From JAFDVJ01 sp031411895 (lineage in GTDB: Bacteria > Acidobacteriota > Blastocatellia > Pyrinomonadales > Pyrinomonadaceae): a stretch of 64,000 bases of DNA. The DNA lies in assembly GCA_031411895.1 (NCBI GenBank), contig JANOBZ010000170.1, forward strand, positions 1-64,000. The letters run 5' to 3'. Shown piece by piece: positions 18,327 through 27,637 of this stretch (positions within the stretch are counted from its first letter, which is position 1; each line of letters begins with the position of its first letter). The notes below the pieces were generated by a model. That model worked only from the letters and a program-made list of their open reading frames with translations. It ran no database searches and was not told the origin of the DNA. A program made the position numbers and the translations under genes.

Positions 18327-18499
18327 CATCTCGATTTCGGATTTTGGGTTTCGGATTTCGGATTGGCACGCTCATGAGACAAATTTTGTTTCTCTTTGCT
18401 AGTCAGTTTATTAAGCGTTTTCCGCCCATTAAAAAGAAAACTGCCGCTTAGTGCGGCAGCAAATCCAAAATCCGAAATCTAAAATCCAAAATCGAGATG
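18327..18499. repeat. Inverted AATCCGAAATC-type repeat pair enclosing a GC hairpin
   Basis: The left arm 18327-18364 (CATCTCGATTTCGGATTTTG...) is mirrored by 18462-18499 with about five mismatches over 38 bases. Between them lies a tight hairpin, CTGCCGC/GCGGCAG (18441-18459). The arms are built from the same AATCCGAAATC unit seen at 44.5, 56.5, 59.2 and 61.7 kb. The element lies between the lipocalin start and the anti-sigma stop. Confidence 0.7.
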
Positions 18500-18526
18500 T
18501 GAGGCGGGTTTAGCAAAACAATGAAG

Positions 18527-19339
18527 CTATTTGCGTTTAGCTTTCGGCAGGGAAGTTTTGACTTCGACGCGCTGGATTTTCAGCACGACTCTGACGGAAT
18601 CGGCGCGGCGGTCTAAAAATGCGGGCACGAACGGCGCGTCCGACGAATTTTGCTGCATCGCTTTTTCCAGTTCATAGACGGCTTGCCGGTCGTCGAGCGG
18701 TTCGACGATCTCCTCGATTTCCGCGAGCCCGTTTCTGTCAACATCGGCGACGACGACGACTTCGTCTTCCTTCGTGTTACCGCTGACAAACGCTTTGGTC
18801 ATCGCGGCGAGCGCGCCCTGCGGGTTGATGCTCGGCGATTCGCTCGAAACAAGTCCGCGACCGGCGACAAAATCGGTCATTGAAATTTCCGTGTCCGAAA
18901 CGGGCAGGGGCGCGGCGATGATCGTATTTCGGCTCAGCTCGGTCGGATTGACGGAAGGCTGCCGGTTGGCGCTCGAAAGCAGAATCCAGAGCAAGGAGAA
19001 GCCGAAAAACAAAGACGCGGCGGTGCCGACCGTCAAGGGCATCACGCGCATCTGCAAAAATTCGAGAAAGCCCTGCGAGAGATAAGTTTTACTTTTCGGC
19101 GTACTCGGCGCAATTTCCGTGCGGACGGCGGTTTTGATCGACGCGAGCAAAGATTTTGGCATCGGGGCTTCCTGCGAAATTTGCTTTAAGCTTTGTCGCA
19201 AAGCCCGAAAATCGTCCAATTTTTGACGACACAAAGGGCATTGCGCGAGGTGTGTGTCCACCAGCGCCTGCTCGTCGTTCGTCAAGATATTGTCAATATA
19301 GAGCGACAAATTAAATTGTAAACTTTCGCATTTCATCAT
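18527..19339 (-). CDS. Membrane anti-sigma factor with zf-HC2 domain
   Basis: 270 residues. The N-terminal zinc-binding anti-sigma domain shows the HxxxCxxC pattern (THLAQCPLC, around residues 30-38) preceded by LSLYIDNILTNDEQ. A helical linker leads to a transmembrane helix (about 100-120) and an extracytoplasmic C-terminus without a known sensor fold. This is the arrangement of anti-sigma factors that hold an ECF sigma factor until an envelope signal arrives. The partner is almost certainly the ECF sigma gene upstream on the same strand (19740-20441). Unusually, 400 bases of repeat-rich DNA separate them instead of the usual overlap. Confidence 0.88.
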   Translation of the reverse strand: MMKCESLQFNLSLYIDNILTNDEQALVDTHLAQCPLCRQKLDDFRALRQSLKQISQEAPMPKSLLASIKTAVRTEIAPSTPKSKTYLSQGFLEFLQMRVMPLTVGTAASLFFGFSLLWILLSSANRQPSVNPTELSRNTIIAAPLPVSDTEISMTDFVAGRGLVSSESPSINPQGALAAMTKAFVSGNTKEDEVVVVADVDRNGLAEIEEIVEPLDDRQAVYELEKAMQQNSSDAPFVPAFLDRRADSVRVVLKIQRVEVKTSLPKAKRK

Positions 19340-19739
19340 TTTTATTTGGTCTCGGGCTTTTGGTTTTCGGTTTTTGATTTGATAACAAAGACCGAAAGCC
19401 CAAGACCGAAGTCCAATTTCAAAGTGAATAACTGGCTGACCCCGGCGTTTTCCTTCATTCGGAAAACAACGGTTTGTTCCGGCGAATCAAAAGCGGCAAT
19501 TTTCTTTTCGGGTAAATTCGGTTGTTGTTGCTGGTTTTTTCAAATATTACCAAAAACCGAAAATCGCTTTTCTTGAAACTCGCTCTAGAACTTTCGTTTT
19601 CCTTTGACCTTACGTTGGCACCGATAACGTCTAAACAAAAACCGGGGCGAGTCAATTATTCACTTCGTGTGGTTTTGGGCTTTTGGGCTTTGGCTTTTGC
19701 AAAAACCGAAGACCCAAGACCAAAAACCATTTTCAAAAA
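19340..19739. repeat. Repeat-rich spacer between sigma and anti-sigma genes
   Basis: Both ends carry mirrored copies of a GGTCTTGGGCTTTCGGTTTT-like unit: near 19351-19410 and near 19672-19735. Each end is itself a hairpin, since the sense unit is followed by its reverse complement (CCGAAAGCCCAAGACC). The middle 250 bases have no gene. A translated frame there resembles nothing. The structure looks like an insertion between two genes that are normally adjacent. Confidence 0.6.
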
Positions 19740-20441
19740 TCAAATACCTTCCAACTTGCGACGCAGTTCGTCGCGTCCGCGGGCGATTCGGGATTTCACC
19801 GTGCCCAGATTAACTTCGAGCGTCGTCGCGATCTCCTCGTAGGACAAGCCTTCGATGTCGCATAAAACGACGGCTTCGCGAAAAATATCGGGCAATTCGT
19901 TGAGCGCGCTGCGAAGAAGTTTCTCGCGTTCGCCCTGCAAAGCCTTTTCCTCGGGCGACGGCGCGTTGGACGAAAAAGTATCCGAAAGCGGCGTTTCGCT
20001 GTCGCCGATCGTCACGTCGAGCGATATCGTCGCGTCGCGCCGTCGGCGTTTCCACCACCGGAAACGATTGCGCGATTCGTTGATCGCGATCCGGAAAAGC
20101 CAAGTTTTCAGATCCGCCTCGCCGCGAAATTTCGAAATCGCCTTGAGCGCCGACAAAAAAGTTTCCTGCGTCAGATCGCTCGCTTCTTCGGCGTCCTGCG
20201 TCAGGCGAAACAATAATCCGTAAATATCGCTCGCGTAACGATTCGCCAGAGTATCGAACGCAGCGGCGTCGCCGGCTTTTAATTTTTCAATAAATTCGGT
20301 TTCGGTTGATGAGTAAGCAACGGTTGATCCTGCCGCCAGTGCAACATTTCCCAATTCTTCATCGTCTATTGTGATTGACTTGCTGAAGAACATCGCTCGT
20401 CTTTTACCCGTCTCCTCAAAAGAGAATTTCAACTTGCTCAT
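19740..20441 (-). CDS. ECF-type RNA polymerase sigma factor (RpoE-like)
   Basis: 233 residues. Sigma region 2 (about 55-120: FDTLANRYASDIYGLLFRL, DLTQETFLSALKAI, TWLFRIAINESRNRFR) and region 4 (about 175-230: LPDIFREAVVLCDIEGLSYE, then VNLGTVKSRIARGRDELR) are both intact. Region 3 and region 1.1 are absent, as expected for group 4. It directs RNA polymerase to promoters of an envelope or stress regulon and is controlled by the zf-HC2 anti-sigma factor downstream. A 40-residue N-terminal extension precedes region 2, so translation may really start at the internal Met 17. It is divergent from the TPR gene at 20716. Confidence 0.93.
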   Translation of the reverse strand: MSKLKFSFEETGKRRAMFFSKSITIDDEELGNVALAAGSTVAYSSTETEFIEKLKAGDAAAFDTLANRYASDIYGLLFRLTQDAEEASDLTQETFLSALKAISKFRGEADLKTWLFRIAINESRNRFRWWKRRRRDATISLDVTIGDSETPLSDTFSSNAPSPEEKALQGEREKLLRSALNELPDIFREAVVLCDIEGLSYEEIATTLEVNLGTVKSRIARGRDELRRKLEGI

Positions 20442-20715
20442 TCGCTCAAAAATCTATGCGAACTTTTTAATTAGACACCGGAAAAAATCTTTTGTTCCCG
20501 AAAAAAGTGAAAATTTTTCAAAAAGTTGCAAATCGTGTCGAAAAGTCCGCTTTTCATGCCGGATTTGACTTTCCCCGGCGCATCTTTCCCCCGCACTTAC
20601 TTGCTCTCGTCCAATTTTTAAGATAAATTAACTCTTTTGGAAAAAATCCTGAAAAAATCATTCAGACAATTATATAACGTTTTAGCATCACAAAGATTGC
20701 ATTTTTTTTAATCAG

Positions 20716-21594
20716 ATGGCAAGAAAAAAGAGAATTCCCGAAGCCCCGGCAGCAGTTTCGACCAACGAGCCGAAGGAACGTGTTCAGTATCAAGACGCAT
20801 TTCAGTCAACTTTGACGAGAAAAGTTGACGATGTCAGCAAAACCTTCGAAGGCAAAGGCAAAACCCTGCTTTATGCGGTTTCCGCAGCGGCGGTTTTACT
20901 GGTTCTAGTCGGTATTTTTTATCTGTGGAACCGCAATTCGACCGCCAAGGCGCAAGCCGCGCTCGGCAAAGCGATCGAAACATCGCAGGCATACGTGACC
21001 GATTCGCCGCTTCCGGCGGGCACGACGATCAAAACTTTCAAGACCGAAAAGGAACGCGCCGAAGCTTCGGTTGCCGAATTTCAGGCGGTTGCCGATAAAT
21101 TCGGCGGCGATGTTTCGCAGAAAGCCAAATATTTCGTCGCGGTCAATAAATTATCTATAGACCGCGCGGCGGCGACTACGGAACTCGAAAATTTGGCGAA
21201 GTCGAGCGGTGAAATCGGTACGCTTTCAAAATTTGCGCTCGCACAGGTTAAAGCGTCCGACGGAAAAACCGACGAAGCCGTCACGCTTTATCAGGAGATT
21301 GCCAAGACCGACGGTTCGATCATCGCCAAAGATACAATTAATTTCGAATTGGCGAAGCTGCTCGAAAAACAAGGCAAAAAAGAAGAAGCGGTAAATATTT
21401 ATTACACCATCGCCAAAACGGCGAGCGAACAGAAAGATTTGGACGGCAATCCCGTTCCGATGTCGGGCACGGCGAACGAAGCCAAAACGAAGCTCGAGGA
21501 ACTCGCGCCGGAAAAAGCGAAGGAAATTCAGCCGCCGGCATCGCCGCAATCGCCGATGGGCGGAGGCGTTAATCTGCCGCTCGGAATTCAATAA
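20716..21594 (+). CDS. YfgM-like membrane-anchored TPR protein
   Basis: 292 residues. A positively charged N-terminus (MARKKR) and an acidic/polar lead are followed by one transmembrane helix (about 50-70, LLYAVSAAAVLLVLVGIFYLW) and a periplasmic helical domain with TPR-like repeats (ALAQVKASDGKTDEAVTLYQ; FELAKLLEKQGKKEEAVNIY). The plan matches YfgM/ancillary SecYEG subunit-like proteins, which hold chaperones near the translocon, but the match is at the level of architecture. A Pro/Gly-rich C-terminus ends the chain. It stands alone, divergent from the sigma factor, and has a strong terminator 20 bases after the stop. Confidence 0.75.
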   Translation: MARKKRIPEAPAAVSTNEPKERVQYQDAFQSTLTRKVDDVSKTFEGKGKTLLYAVSAAAVLLVLVGIFYLWNRNSTAKAQAALGKAIETSQAYVTDSPLPAGTTIKTFKTEKERAEASVAEFQAVADKFGGDVSQKAKYFVAVNKLSIDRAAATTELENLAKSSGEIGTLSKFALAQVKASDGKTDEAVTLYQEIAKTDGSIIAKDTINFELAKLLEKQGKKEEAVNIYYTIAKTASEQKDLDGNPVPMSGTANEAKTKLEELAPEKAKEIQPPASPQSPMGGGVNLPLGIQ

Positions 21595-21614
21595 TAGAAA
21601 TCCTTAAATTTACA

Positions 21615-21653
21615 AAAAAGCGCTTTGCATTAGAAAAATGCGAAGCGCTTTTT
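21615..21653 (+). terminator. Intrinsic terminator
   Basis: AAAAAGCGCTTTGCATT and AATGCGAAGCGCTTTTT form a 17-bp stem with one mismatch and a 5-base loop, followed by a T-run, 20 bases after the TPR gene. Confidence 0.88.
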
Positions 21654-21736
21654 CTTTGCCGAAAGCCGGAATCGCGAATTTTGTAAATTTCGTCGTTTCA
21701 CATTAAACTCGAAAATGTTCACCCTGAACACCCGGA

Positions 21737-24700
21737 ATGAAAAACTATTCACGAAATCGTGCTTTTCTGAAAGCGGGACGCCTCGTTTCGTATCCGTTCG
21801 TTTTTCTTTTATTTGTTTTTCCGGTTTTTCCCGAGCGCCTGCCGATTAAAATCTATACCGCCGCCGATGGTTTGGCGACGAGCATCACGCATAATGTTTT
21901 GCGCGATTCCGATGGCTTTTTATGGTTTGCGGGGCGCGGCGGGCTTTCGCGCTACGACGGCACCAAGTTTATTTCCTATCGTTTCAGCGATACCGAAAAT
22001 GCGCCGCTCGTCCATATGTTTCTCGAATCGAGCGACAAAAAGTGTTTCTGGATCGTTACCGACGACGCGCTTTACCGCGCCGAACGCGGCGAGCAGACTG
22101 ATCTCAAACCCGTTCCCGATACGCCGCGCGACGGGCGCCGCCGCCTGCCCGCAAAAATAGTTTCGAACCGCAGTTTCTGGGCATTGCACGAAACTCCTTC
22201 GGGCGAGCTTTTGCTGGGCGGCAGCGACGGATTGTTTAGCGTCGAAAATCCGGCGGCTGACGAGTTTTCCTTTCGCGAGATCGAGTTTAACCGGACGGCG
22301 AAAGCGGAAAATCGTCTTTCGGTGCGCGCTTTTGCGAACGGCAGGGACGGAAGTTTGTGGATCGCGACCGATGCCGGACTGGTGCGCCGGACGCCGGACG
22401 GTCGTTTTCTGACTTACGAAATTCCGCGCGTCATTTCGATCGGCGATGAGGCTAATGTTGTTCGGGCTGATGCGGCGGGCAGGATTTGGATAACTTTTCG
22501 AAGCGGTGTTTTCGTGCTTGCGCCGGAACCGCTCGAAGCGATTGCCGCGCTCCCGCATTTAACGTCGCGCGCGCTGCCCATCGAAGAAATTACGCTCGGC
22601 AGCAGCGGCGAAATTCGCCTGCCCGAAAAACCGGGCGAAATGTTTAAGCTCAATTTCGCCGCTGCCGAACGCCGCGCCGGTCAAGCCGTAACCGCTTCGG
22701 TGCAGGACATTTTTCAAAGTTCGGACGGCAAAATCTGGATTCCTGCCGCCGAAGGTCTATACATCATCAGCGGCGGCAGTTATATAAAACTTCGCGACCC
22801 GAGCGCGATGCCCGGCACGAGCCGTCCCGTCGTCGAAGATTTACACGGCAATCTCTGGTTCGGCACGTTCAGCGGCGTTGTCAAATACACGCGCGGCGGA
22901 TTGACGAGCTACGCCGCCGACAGCGGATTGATCGAGCCGAACATTCATTCGATTCAGGAAACTCCGGCGGGCGAGCTGCTCGTCGTTCACGGCAATTGGC
23001 TCGTCAGCCGTCTTTTGCCCGAAGGCTTCGAAACACTGCCGCTAAATCTTACCGAAAACGCACGATACAGCTGGACTTCGTTTCCGGTCGTGCAGGAGGA
23101 TACCTCCGGCGCACTCTGGGCATTGCAGACTGCCGGACTTTCTCGATTTCCCCCGAATACAGCTTTTGAATCGCTTGTTAAACAAACTCCGGTAAACGTT
23201 TCGGAAAGCTCGAAACTCTTCGAGAACAGATTTTTTTACCGCGCTTTTAACGACCGGAGCGGAAATATCTGGTTTGCCGCCAATTCGTCCGATGCGGCGC
23301 GGCGGACTTTGCTGAAATACTCGCCTCGAACAGGCGCGTGGCAGGATTTGTCGGAGCTTCCCGGATTTCCGCAGAAACGCACTTTCGCCTCGTTTGCCGA
23401 AGATGAAAACGGCAATTTCTGGTTCGGATTTTACGGCAGCGGCGGGCTTTTCAAATTTGCCGACGGGCGCTTTACGGAAATTACCGCCGAGGACGGGTTC
23501 CCGCGCGGTTCGGCGCTGGCTTTGCACTTGGACAGGCAGAAACGTCTCTGGATAACTTCGACCGAAGACGGCGTCGCGAGAATCGATAATCCGGCGGCGG
23601 AAAAGCCGGAATTCGTCCGCTACTCGGAAAACGAAGGCTTGGCGAGCGCCAACGTGCGCTGTCTGACCGAGGATTTAAGCGGTAATATTTACGCCGGAAC
23701 GGTGCGCGGCGTGTCGCGCATTAATCCCGAAACCGGGCAAATATCCGCGATCACGACCGCCGACGGGCTGGCGGCGGATTTCGTCAAGGCGGCGTTTCGC
23801 GATCGTCGCGGCATTCTCTGGTTCGGAACGTCGAACGGGCTTTCGCGCTATGAGCCGAACGATGCGCAAACCTTGCCCGCGCCGCAGGTTTACATCGGCG
23901 ACTTGAAGATCGCGGGCGTCAATTACGCGGTTTCCGAATTCGGGCAGACGACGATCAAAGACATCGAAACGAGCGCTTCGGAAAATAATCTGCAGATAGA
24001 TTTTTTCAGCGTCGGCGAAGCGGCTGCCGTGCGTTACCAGTTCAGGCTCGACGGGGCGGAAAACGCCGAATGGAGCGCGCCGACCGAACAGCGCGCCGTC
24101 AATTTTGCGAATCTGCCCCCGGGCGCGTATCGGTTTTTCGTCCGTTCGATTAACGCTTCGGGCGCGTCGGGCGAAAATCCGGCGGTCGTCGCCTTTACGA
24201 TTCGCCCGCCGTTCTGGAAAACGTGGTGGTTTATCGTGCTCGCGGCAATTTTCGTGGCTTCGATTTTGTATTTTATCTACCGCCGCCGCACCGAAAATCT
24301 GCGGCGCATCAACGCGGCTTTGATGCAGACGCAGATCGCCGAGGAAAAGGTTTTGCGGGCGCGCGAGGAAAAACTCGCCGAACTGGAACGCGTCCGGACG
24401 CGCATTGCAACCGATCTGCACGACGATATCGGTTCGAGTTTGACGCAAATCGCCGTGTTGTCGGAAGTCGCGCAGAATCAGGCGAACGGCGCGGGCGCAG
24501 ATGTTCATCAGCCGCTGCAAAGAATCTCGACGGTCACGAACGAACTGGTCGAAACGATGAGCGATATTGTCTGGGCGATCAATCCGCGCAAGGATTCTTT
24601 GCTCGAACTGATTAAAAGAATGCGTCGTTTCGCGTCCGATGTTCTGTCGGCGCGTGACATTTTGTTCGAGTTCGAAACCGACGAAACGATCGAAAAAATC

Positions 24701-25111
24701 CAGCTCGGCGCAAATATCCGCCGCGAACTTTTTTCGATCTTCAAAGAATCCGTCAACAACATCGTGCGTCATTCGGGCGCGCGCGAAGTCGTCATCGATC
24801 TGACGGTCGAGAAAAATATTATGCGGCTCAAGATTCACGACGACGGACACGGATTTGACGCGGCGACAGTTTTGAGCGAAGAATTTTCGCCCGATAAAGG
24901 CGGCAACGGGCTGGTCAATATCCGCCGCCGCGCTGCCGATCTCGGCGGCGAATGCCGGATTGAATCAAACACGCGCGGCACGGAAATTATTCTCATAATT
25001 CCGCTCTATTTATCGCACAACGGCGACGATATTCATCTCACGCAGACAAATAATGCAGCTCAGCCTATCTACACGGATAGGGACGGCGGCGGCGAAAGCG
25101 GATTAAAATAA
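21737..25111 (+). CDS. Beta-propeller sensor histidine kinase (cassette 1)
   Basis: 1124 residues. Signal peptide or N-terminal membrane segment (about 10-30), then a large periplasmic region with about a dozen propeller strands of the pattern DGFLWFAGRGGLSRYDG, GNLWFGTFSG and GILWFGTSNGLSRY. A Y_Y_Y domain follows (about 710-815), then one transmembrane helix (about 830-850) and a HisKA_3/NarX-type kinase with H895 in TDLHDDIGSSLTQ and the ATP-binding GGNGLVNIRRRA near the end. The class resembles the hybrid two-component systems of Bacteroides, but without a fused receiver. It sits 7 bases upstream of its response regulator. The ligand is unknown. Confidence 0.92.
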   Translation: MKNYSRNRAFLKAGRLVSYPFVFLLFVFPVFPERLPIKIYTAADGLATSITHNVLRDSDGFLWFAGRGGLSRYDGTKFISYRFSDTENAPLVHMFLESSDKKCFWIVTDDALYRAERGEQTDLKPVPDTPRDGRRRLPAKIVSNRSFWALHETPSGELLLGGSDGLFSVENPAADEFSFREIEFNRTAKAENRLSVRAFANGRDGSLWIATDAGLVRRTPDGRFLTYEIPRVISIGDEANVVRADAAGRIWITFRSGVFVLAPEPLEAIAALPHLTSRALPIEEITLGSSGEIRLPEKPGEMFKLNFAAAERRAGQAVTASVQDIFQSSDGKIWIPAAEGLYIISGGSYIKLRDPSAMPGTSRPVVEDLHGNLWFGTFSGVVKYTRGGLTSYAADSGLIEPNIHSIQETPAGELLVVHGNWLVSRLLPEGFETLPLNLTENARYSWTSFPVVQEDTSGALWALQTAGLSRFPPNTAFESLVKQTPVNVSESSKLFENRFFYRAFNDRSGNIWFAANSSDAARRTLLKYSPRTGAWQDLSELPGFPQKRTFASFAEDENGNFWFGFYGSGGLFKFADGRFTEITAEDGFPRGSALALHLDRQKRLWITSTEDGVARIDNPAAEKPEFVRYSENEGLASANVRCLTEDLSGNIYAGTVRGVSRINPETGQISAITTADGLAADFVKAAFRDRRGILWFGTSNGLSRYEPNDAQTLPAPQVYIGDLKIAGVNYAVSEFGQTTIKDIETSASENNLQIDFFSVGEAAAVRYQFRLDGAENAEWSAPTEQRAVNFANLPPGAYRFFVRSINASGASGENPAVVAFTIRPPFWKTWWFIVLAAIFVASILYFIYRRRTENLRRINAALMQTQIAEEKVLRAREEKLAELERVRTRIATDLHDDIGSSLTQIAVLSEVAQNQANGAGADVHQPLQRISTVTNELVETMSDIVWAINPRKDSLLELIKRMRRFASDVLSARDILFEFETDETIEKIQLGANIRRELFSIFKESVNNIVRHSGAREVVIDLTVEKNIMRLKIHDDGHGFDAATVLSEEFSPDKGGNGLVNIRRRAADLGGECRIESNTRGTEIILIIPLYLSHNGDDIHLTQTNNAAQPIYTDRDGGGESGLK

Positions 25112-25118
25112 TTTTGTA

Positions 25119-25775
25119 ATGGAAAAAGAGGCGACGAAAACAATCAGAACATTAATCATCGAAGATCAGAAAGAGCTGCGCGAAGGTTTGCAGGTGCTGC
25201 TAAAATTCACGCCCGGTTTCGAGTGTGTCGGCGCGTTCAGAACCGCCGAGGAAGGCATCTCGCGCGCCAAAAACGATCCGCCCGACGTTGTTCTGACCGA
25301 CATCGGCTTGCCCGGAATGAACGGCATCGAAGGTACGCGGCGCTTTAAGGAAATGTTTCCGCAGATGGTCGTTTTGATTCTCAGCGTGCACGACGACGAC
25401 GAGCGGATTTTCGACGCGCTTTGCGCGGGCGCGTGCGGTTATCTTCTGAAACGCACGCCGCCGACCAAACTGCTCGAAAACATCAAGGAAGCCGTCACCG
25501 GCGGCGCGCCGATGTCGCCCGAAGTGGCGAGCAAGGTGATTCGCCTGTTCCGCGAATTTCGCCCGCCCGAACGCGTCGATTACGATCTGACGCCGCACGA
25601 AACGCGGATTCTCAAACTGCTCGTCAACGGCTATAATTTCACGACCGCGGCCCGAAAGCTCGGCGTCAGCTACAACACGGTCAAATTCCATATGACCAAT
25701 ATTTACGGCAAACTGCAGGTTCACTCGAAAACAGACGCGGTCGCCAAAGCCTTGCAGAATCGTCTGCTCGATTAA
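25119..25775 (+). CDS. NarL/FixJ-type response regulator (cassette 1)
   Basis: 218 residues. Receiver domain with phospho-acceptor D61 in VVLTDIGLPGMNG, the acidic pair in LIIEDQ and the lysine in YLLKRT. A C-terminal LuxR-type HTH (about 150-215) contains ETRILKLLVNGYNFTTAARK and YNTVKFHMTNIYGKL. It is the cognate output for the sensor kinase 7 bases upstream. The likely target is the secreted-protein gene at 26074, reached across two hairpins. It is closely similar to the regulator at 35295, with near-identical stretches such as LTDIGLPGM and EAVTGGAPMSPEVA. Confidence 0.93.
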   Translation: MEKEATKTIRTLIIEDQKELREGLQVLLKFTPGFECVGAFRTAEEGISRAKNDPPDVVLTDIGLPGMNGIEGTRRFKEMFPQMVVLILSVHDDDERIFDALCAGACGYLLKRTPPTKLLENIKEAVTGGAPMSPEVASKVIRLFREFRPPERVDYDLTPHETRILKLLVNGYNFTTAARKLGVSYNTVKFHMTNIYGKLQVHSKTDAVAKALQNRLLD

Positions 25776-25805
25776 TAATCTTAAAATCACGTTTGCAAAT
25801 TAAGG

Positions 25806-25874
25806 AACGGGACGCGGATTTTAACGGAATTTTAAGAATCGTTAAAATAAATCTACGAAAATCCGCGTTCCGTT
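25806..25874 (+). terminator. Hairpin after response regulator 1
   Basis: AACGGGACGCGGATTTT (25806-25822) pairs with AAAATCCGCGTTCCGTT (25858-25874) with one mismatch, followed by TTTCTTT. The loop is AT-rich. It lies 30 bases past the regulator stop. Confidence 0.65.
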
Positions 25875-25933
25875 TTCTTTTACACAATTTCAGATTTTTC
25901 AAACAGGTTCCAAAAACTTGAGGAAGTTAAGAG

Positions 25934-25957
25934 GGCGATAAGATTCGCCTTTTTTTA
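25934..25957 (+). terminator. Leader hairpin with T-run upstream of the secreted protein gene
   Basis: GGCGA, loop TAAGAT, TCGCC, then eight T. It stands 120 bases before the start of the next gene and could end the upstream transcript or act as an attenuator in the leader. Confidence 0.6.
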
Positions 25958-26073
25958 TTTCCTGCGTGCTTTCTATCTGCGTAGATAGTGATTTTGCATT
26001 TCCGGATGAACTATTGTTTATCAATCACGCCGACAAAATTGTTCGGCAGGGAATTTGAGGAGATATATAAATT

Positions 26074-27447
26074 ATGGAGATGAATATTATGGAAAAGTCT
26101 TTTTATCGAATTATCAAACATTGGCAATCAATTTCGATGCTGCTTCTGGCGGTTGTCTTAATGAGCGCGGCGGAAGTTAATGCGACCGCGCCGACGAACG
26201 ACAACTTCGCGAGCGCCGAAACTGTCAGCGGAATGCAGGTGCATATCACGCGCAGCAATGCGGGCGCGACGAAAGAAACGGGCGAGCCGAATCACGCCGG
26301 AAACGCGGGCGGAAAATCGGTCTGGTTCAAATGGACGGCGCCGATGAGCCGGATGATGAATTTTTCGACCAACCGGACGGAAGGGAATCTCGACACGCTT
26401 TTGCATGTTTATCGCGGCGCGGCTTTAAATACTCTTTCACCGGAAAACGGCAGCCATGACATTGATAACGACAATCTCAAAAGCAATACGGCGTTTATCG
26501 TCCAGGCGGGCACGACTTACTACATTGCCGTGGACGGCGCACTGATCGAAGGACAGGGCACGGTTGAAGGCACGTTTCGATTGGACATCGCGCCGATTTA
26601 TCGTTCACAGGGCGCGGATTATGATAACGACGGGAAAACCAACATCGCGGTTTTTCGACCGTCGGCGGGAACGTTTTTCCATTTGAAGGAGTGGACAGGG
26701 CAGACTGTCTATACGCTTTGGGGAGCGAACGGCGACGTGCCGGCGGTCGGCGGCGATAACGGCGAAAATTATTTTCTCGTTTATCGCCCGTCTGAAGGCG
26801 CGTGGTACGGCAGACCGTCGCAGTGCTGTGCGAACGACACTTATACGCGATGGGGCGCGGCGGCGGACATTCCCGTTCCCGAAGCTTACGGCGGTTCGGC
26901 GGCGGATATGGCGGTTTTTAGACCGTCGAACGGCACGTGGTATATCAACAATTATTCGGGCGAACATACTTATTACCACTTCGGATTAGCGGGTGATCTG
27001 CCGGTTCCGGGGCATTACAGCGCCGACGAATTTGCCGACCTGGCGGTCTTTCGACCGTCGAACGCGACCTGGTATTTTCTGGTTCGAAAAAGCAATCTCA
27101 ACTTTGAAGACACGTTCGGCGCGGTGCAGTTCGGCGCGCTGGGCGACAAACCTGTTCCCGGCGATTACGACGGCGACGGGCGGCTCGATGTTGCGGTTTA
27201 TCGTCCGGCGAGCGGCACGTGGTGGGTTTTGCGTTCGTCCGACGGTCAGGCGACGGCGTTTCAGTGGGGCGTTGCCGAAGACGTTCCGACGACCGGCGAT
27301 TTTGACGGCGACGGCAAATTCGATTTTGCGGTTTATCGTCCGTCGAACAATCAATGGTACATCTACAAAAGCGGCGACGGCTCTTACATTGTTAAGGAAT
27401 TCGGAATGCCGGGCGACATTCCCGTGACGGCGAATAAAACTTTCTAA
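26074..27447 (+). CDS. Secreted NDNF plus FG-GAP-like repeat protein (cassette 1)
   Basis: 457 residues from an ATG 10 bases after an AGGAGA site. The export signal (about 1-38) ends MSAAEVNATA. A pre-peptidase-type beta-sandwich follows, beginning APTNDNFASAETVSG and including GEPNHAGNAGGKSVWFKWTAP and NLDTLLHVYRG (about 40-180). Then come about six FG-GAP/VCBS-like repeats of 40-45 residues with DYDNDGKTNIAVFRPS-type calcium-binding loops and a GDVPAVGGD-like turn, which predict a beta-propeller. It is secreted and probably adhesive or carbohydrate/protein-binding. Its location behind a propeller sensor and regulator suggests that this pair controls it. Confidence 0.85.
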   Translation: MEMNIMEKSFYRIIKHWQSISMLLLAVVLMSAAEVNATAPTNDNFASAETVSGMQVHITRSNAGATKETGEPNHAGNAGGKSVWFKWTAPMSRMMNFSTNRTEGNLDTLLHVYRGAALNTLSPENGSHDIDNDNLKSNTAFIVQAGTTYYIAVDGALIEGQGTVEGTFRLDIAPIYRSQGADYDNDGKTNIAVFRPSAGTFFHLKEWTGQTVYTLWGANGDVPAVGGDNGENYFLVYRPSEGAWYGRPSQCCANDTYTRWGAAADIPVPEAYGGSAADMAVFRPSNGTWYINNYSGEHTYYHFGLAGDLPVPGHYSADEFADLAVFRPSNATWYFLVRKSNLNFEDTFGAVQFGALGDKPVPGDYDGDGRLDVAVYRPASGTWWVLRSSDGQATAFQWGVAEDVPTTGDFDGDGKFDFAVYRPSNNQWYIYKSGDGSYIVKEFGMPGDIPVTANKTF

Positions 27448-27473
27448 ACGCAGTTTCAAAATAACTTTTTCTA

Positions 27474-27540
27474 AAACTTCGCGGCTCTGCGCCTTTGCTG
27501 GAAATGTTTTCTCCCGCAAGGGCGCAGAGTCGCGAAGTTT
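27474..27540. repeat. Mirrored GCAAAGGCGCAGAG hairpin
   Basis: The left arm 27474-27498 (AAACTTCGCGGCTCTGCGCC...) and right arm 27516-27540 are complementary over 25 bases with two mismatches. It starts 27 bases after the stop of the secreted protein gene. Same family as 29938, 30537, 52838, 61634 and 63248. Confidence 0.75.
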
Positions 27541-27637
27541 ATTTAAGCGCTTTTAATAACCTCGATTTTAAAGTGCAAATTTGAAAAAATCGTCCCCGAT
27601 TCGCAATTTATAGTAATATTAAGAAAAAGGTTAAGGG

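Noticed and set aside
23675..24850. 391-codon leftward frame inside the first propeller kinase
   Set aside because: Antisense to the conserved kinase and Y_Y_Y domains. The translation is Arg/Asp/Phe-rich without any domain.
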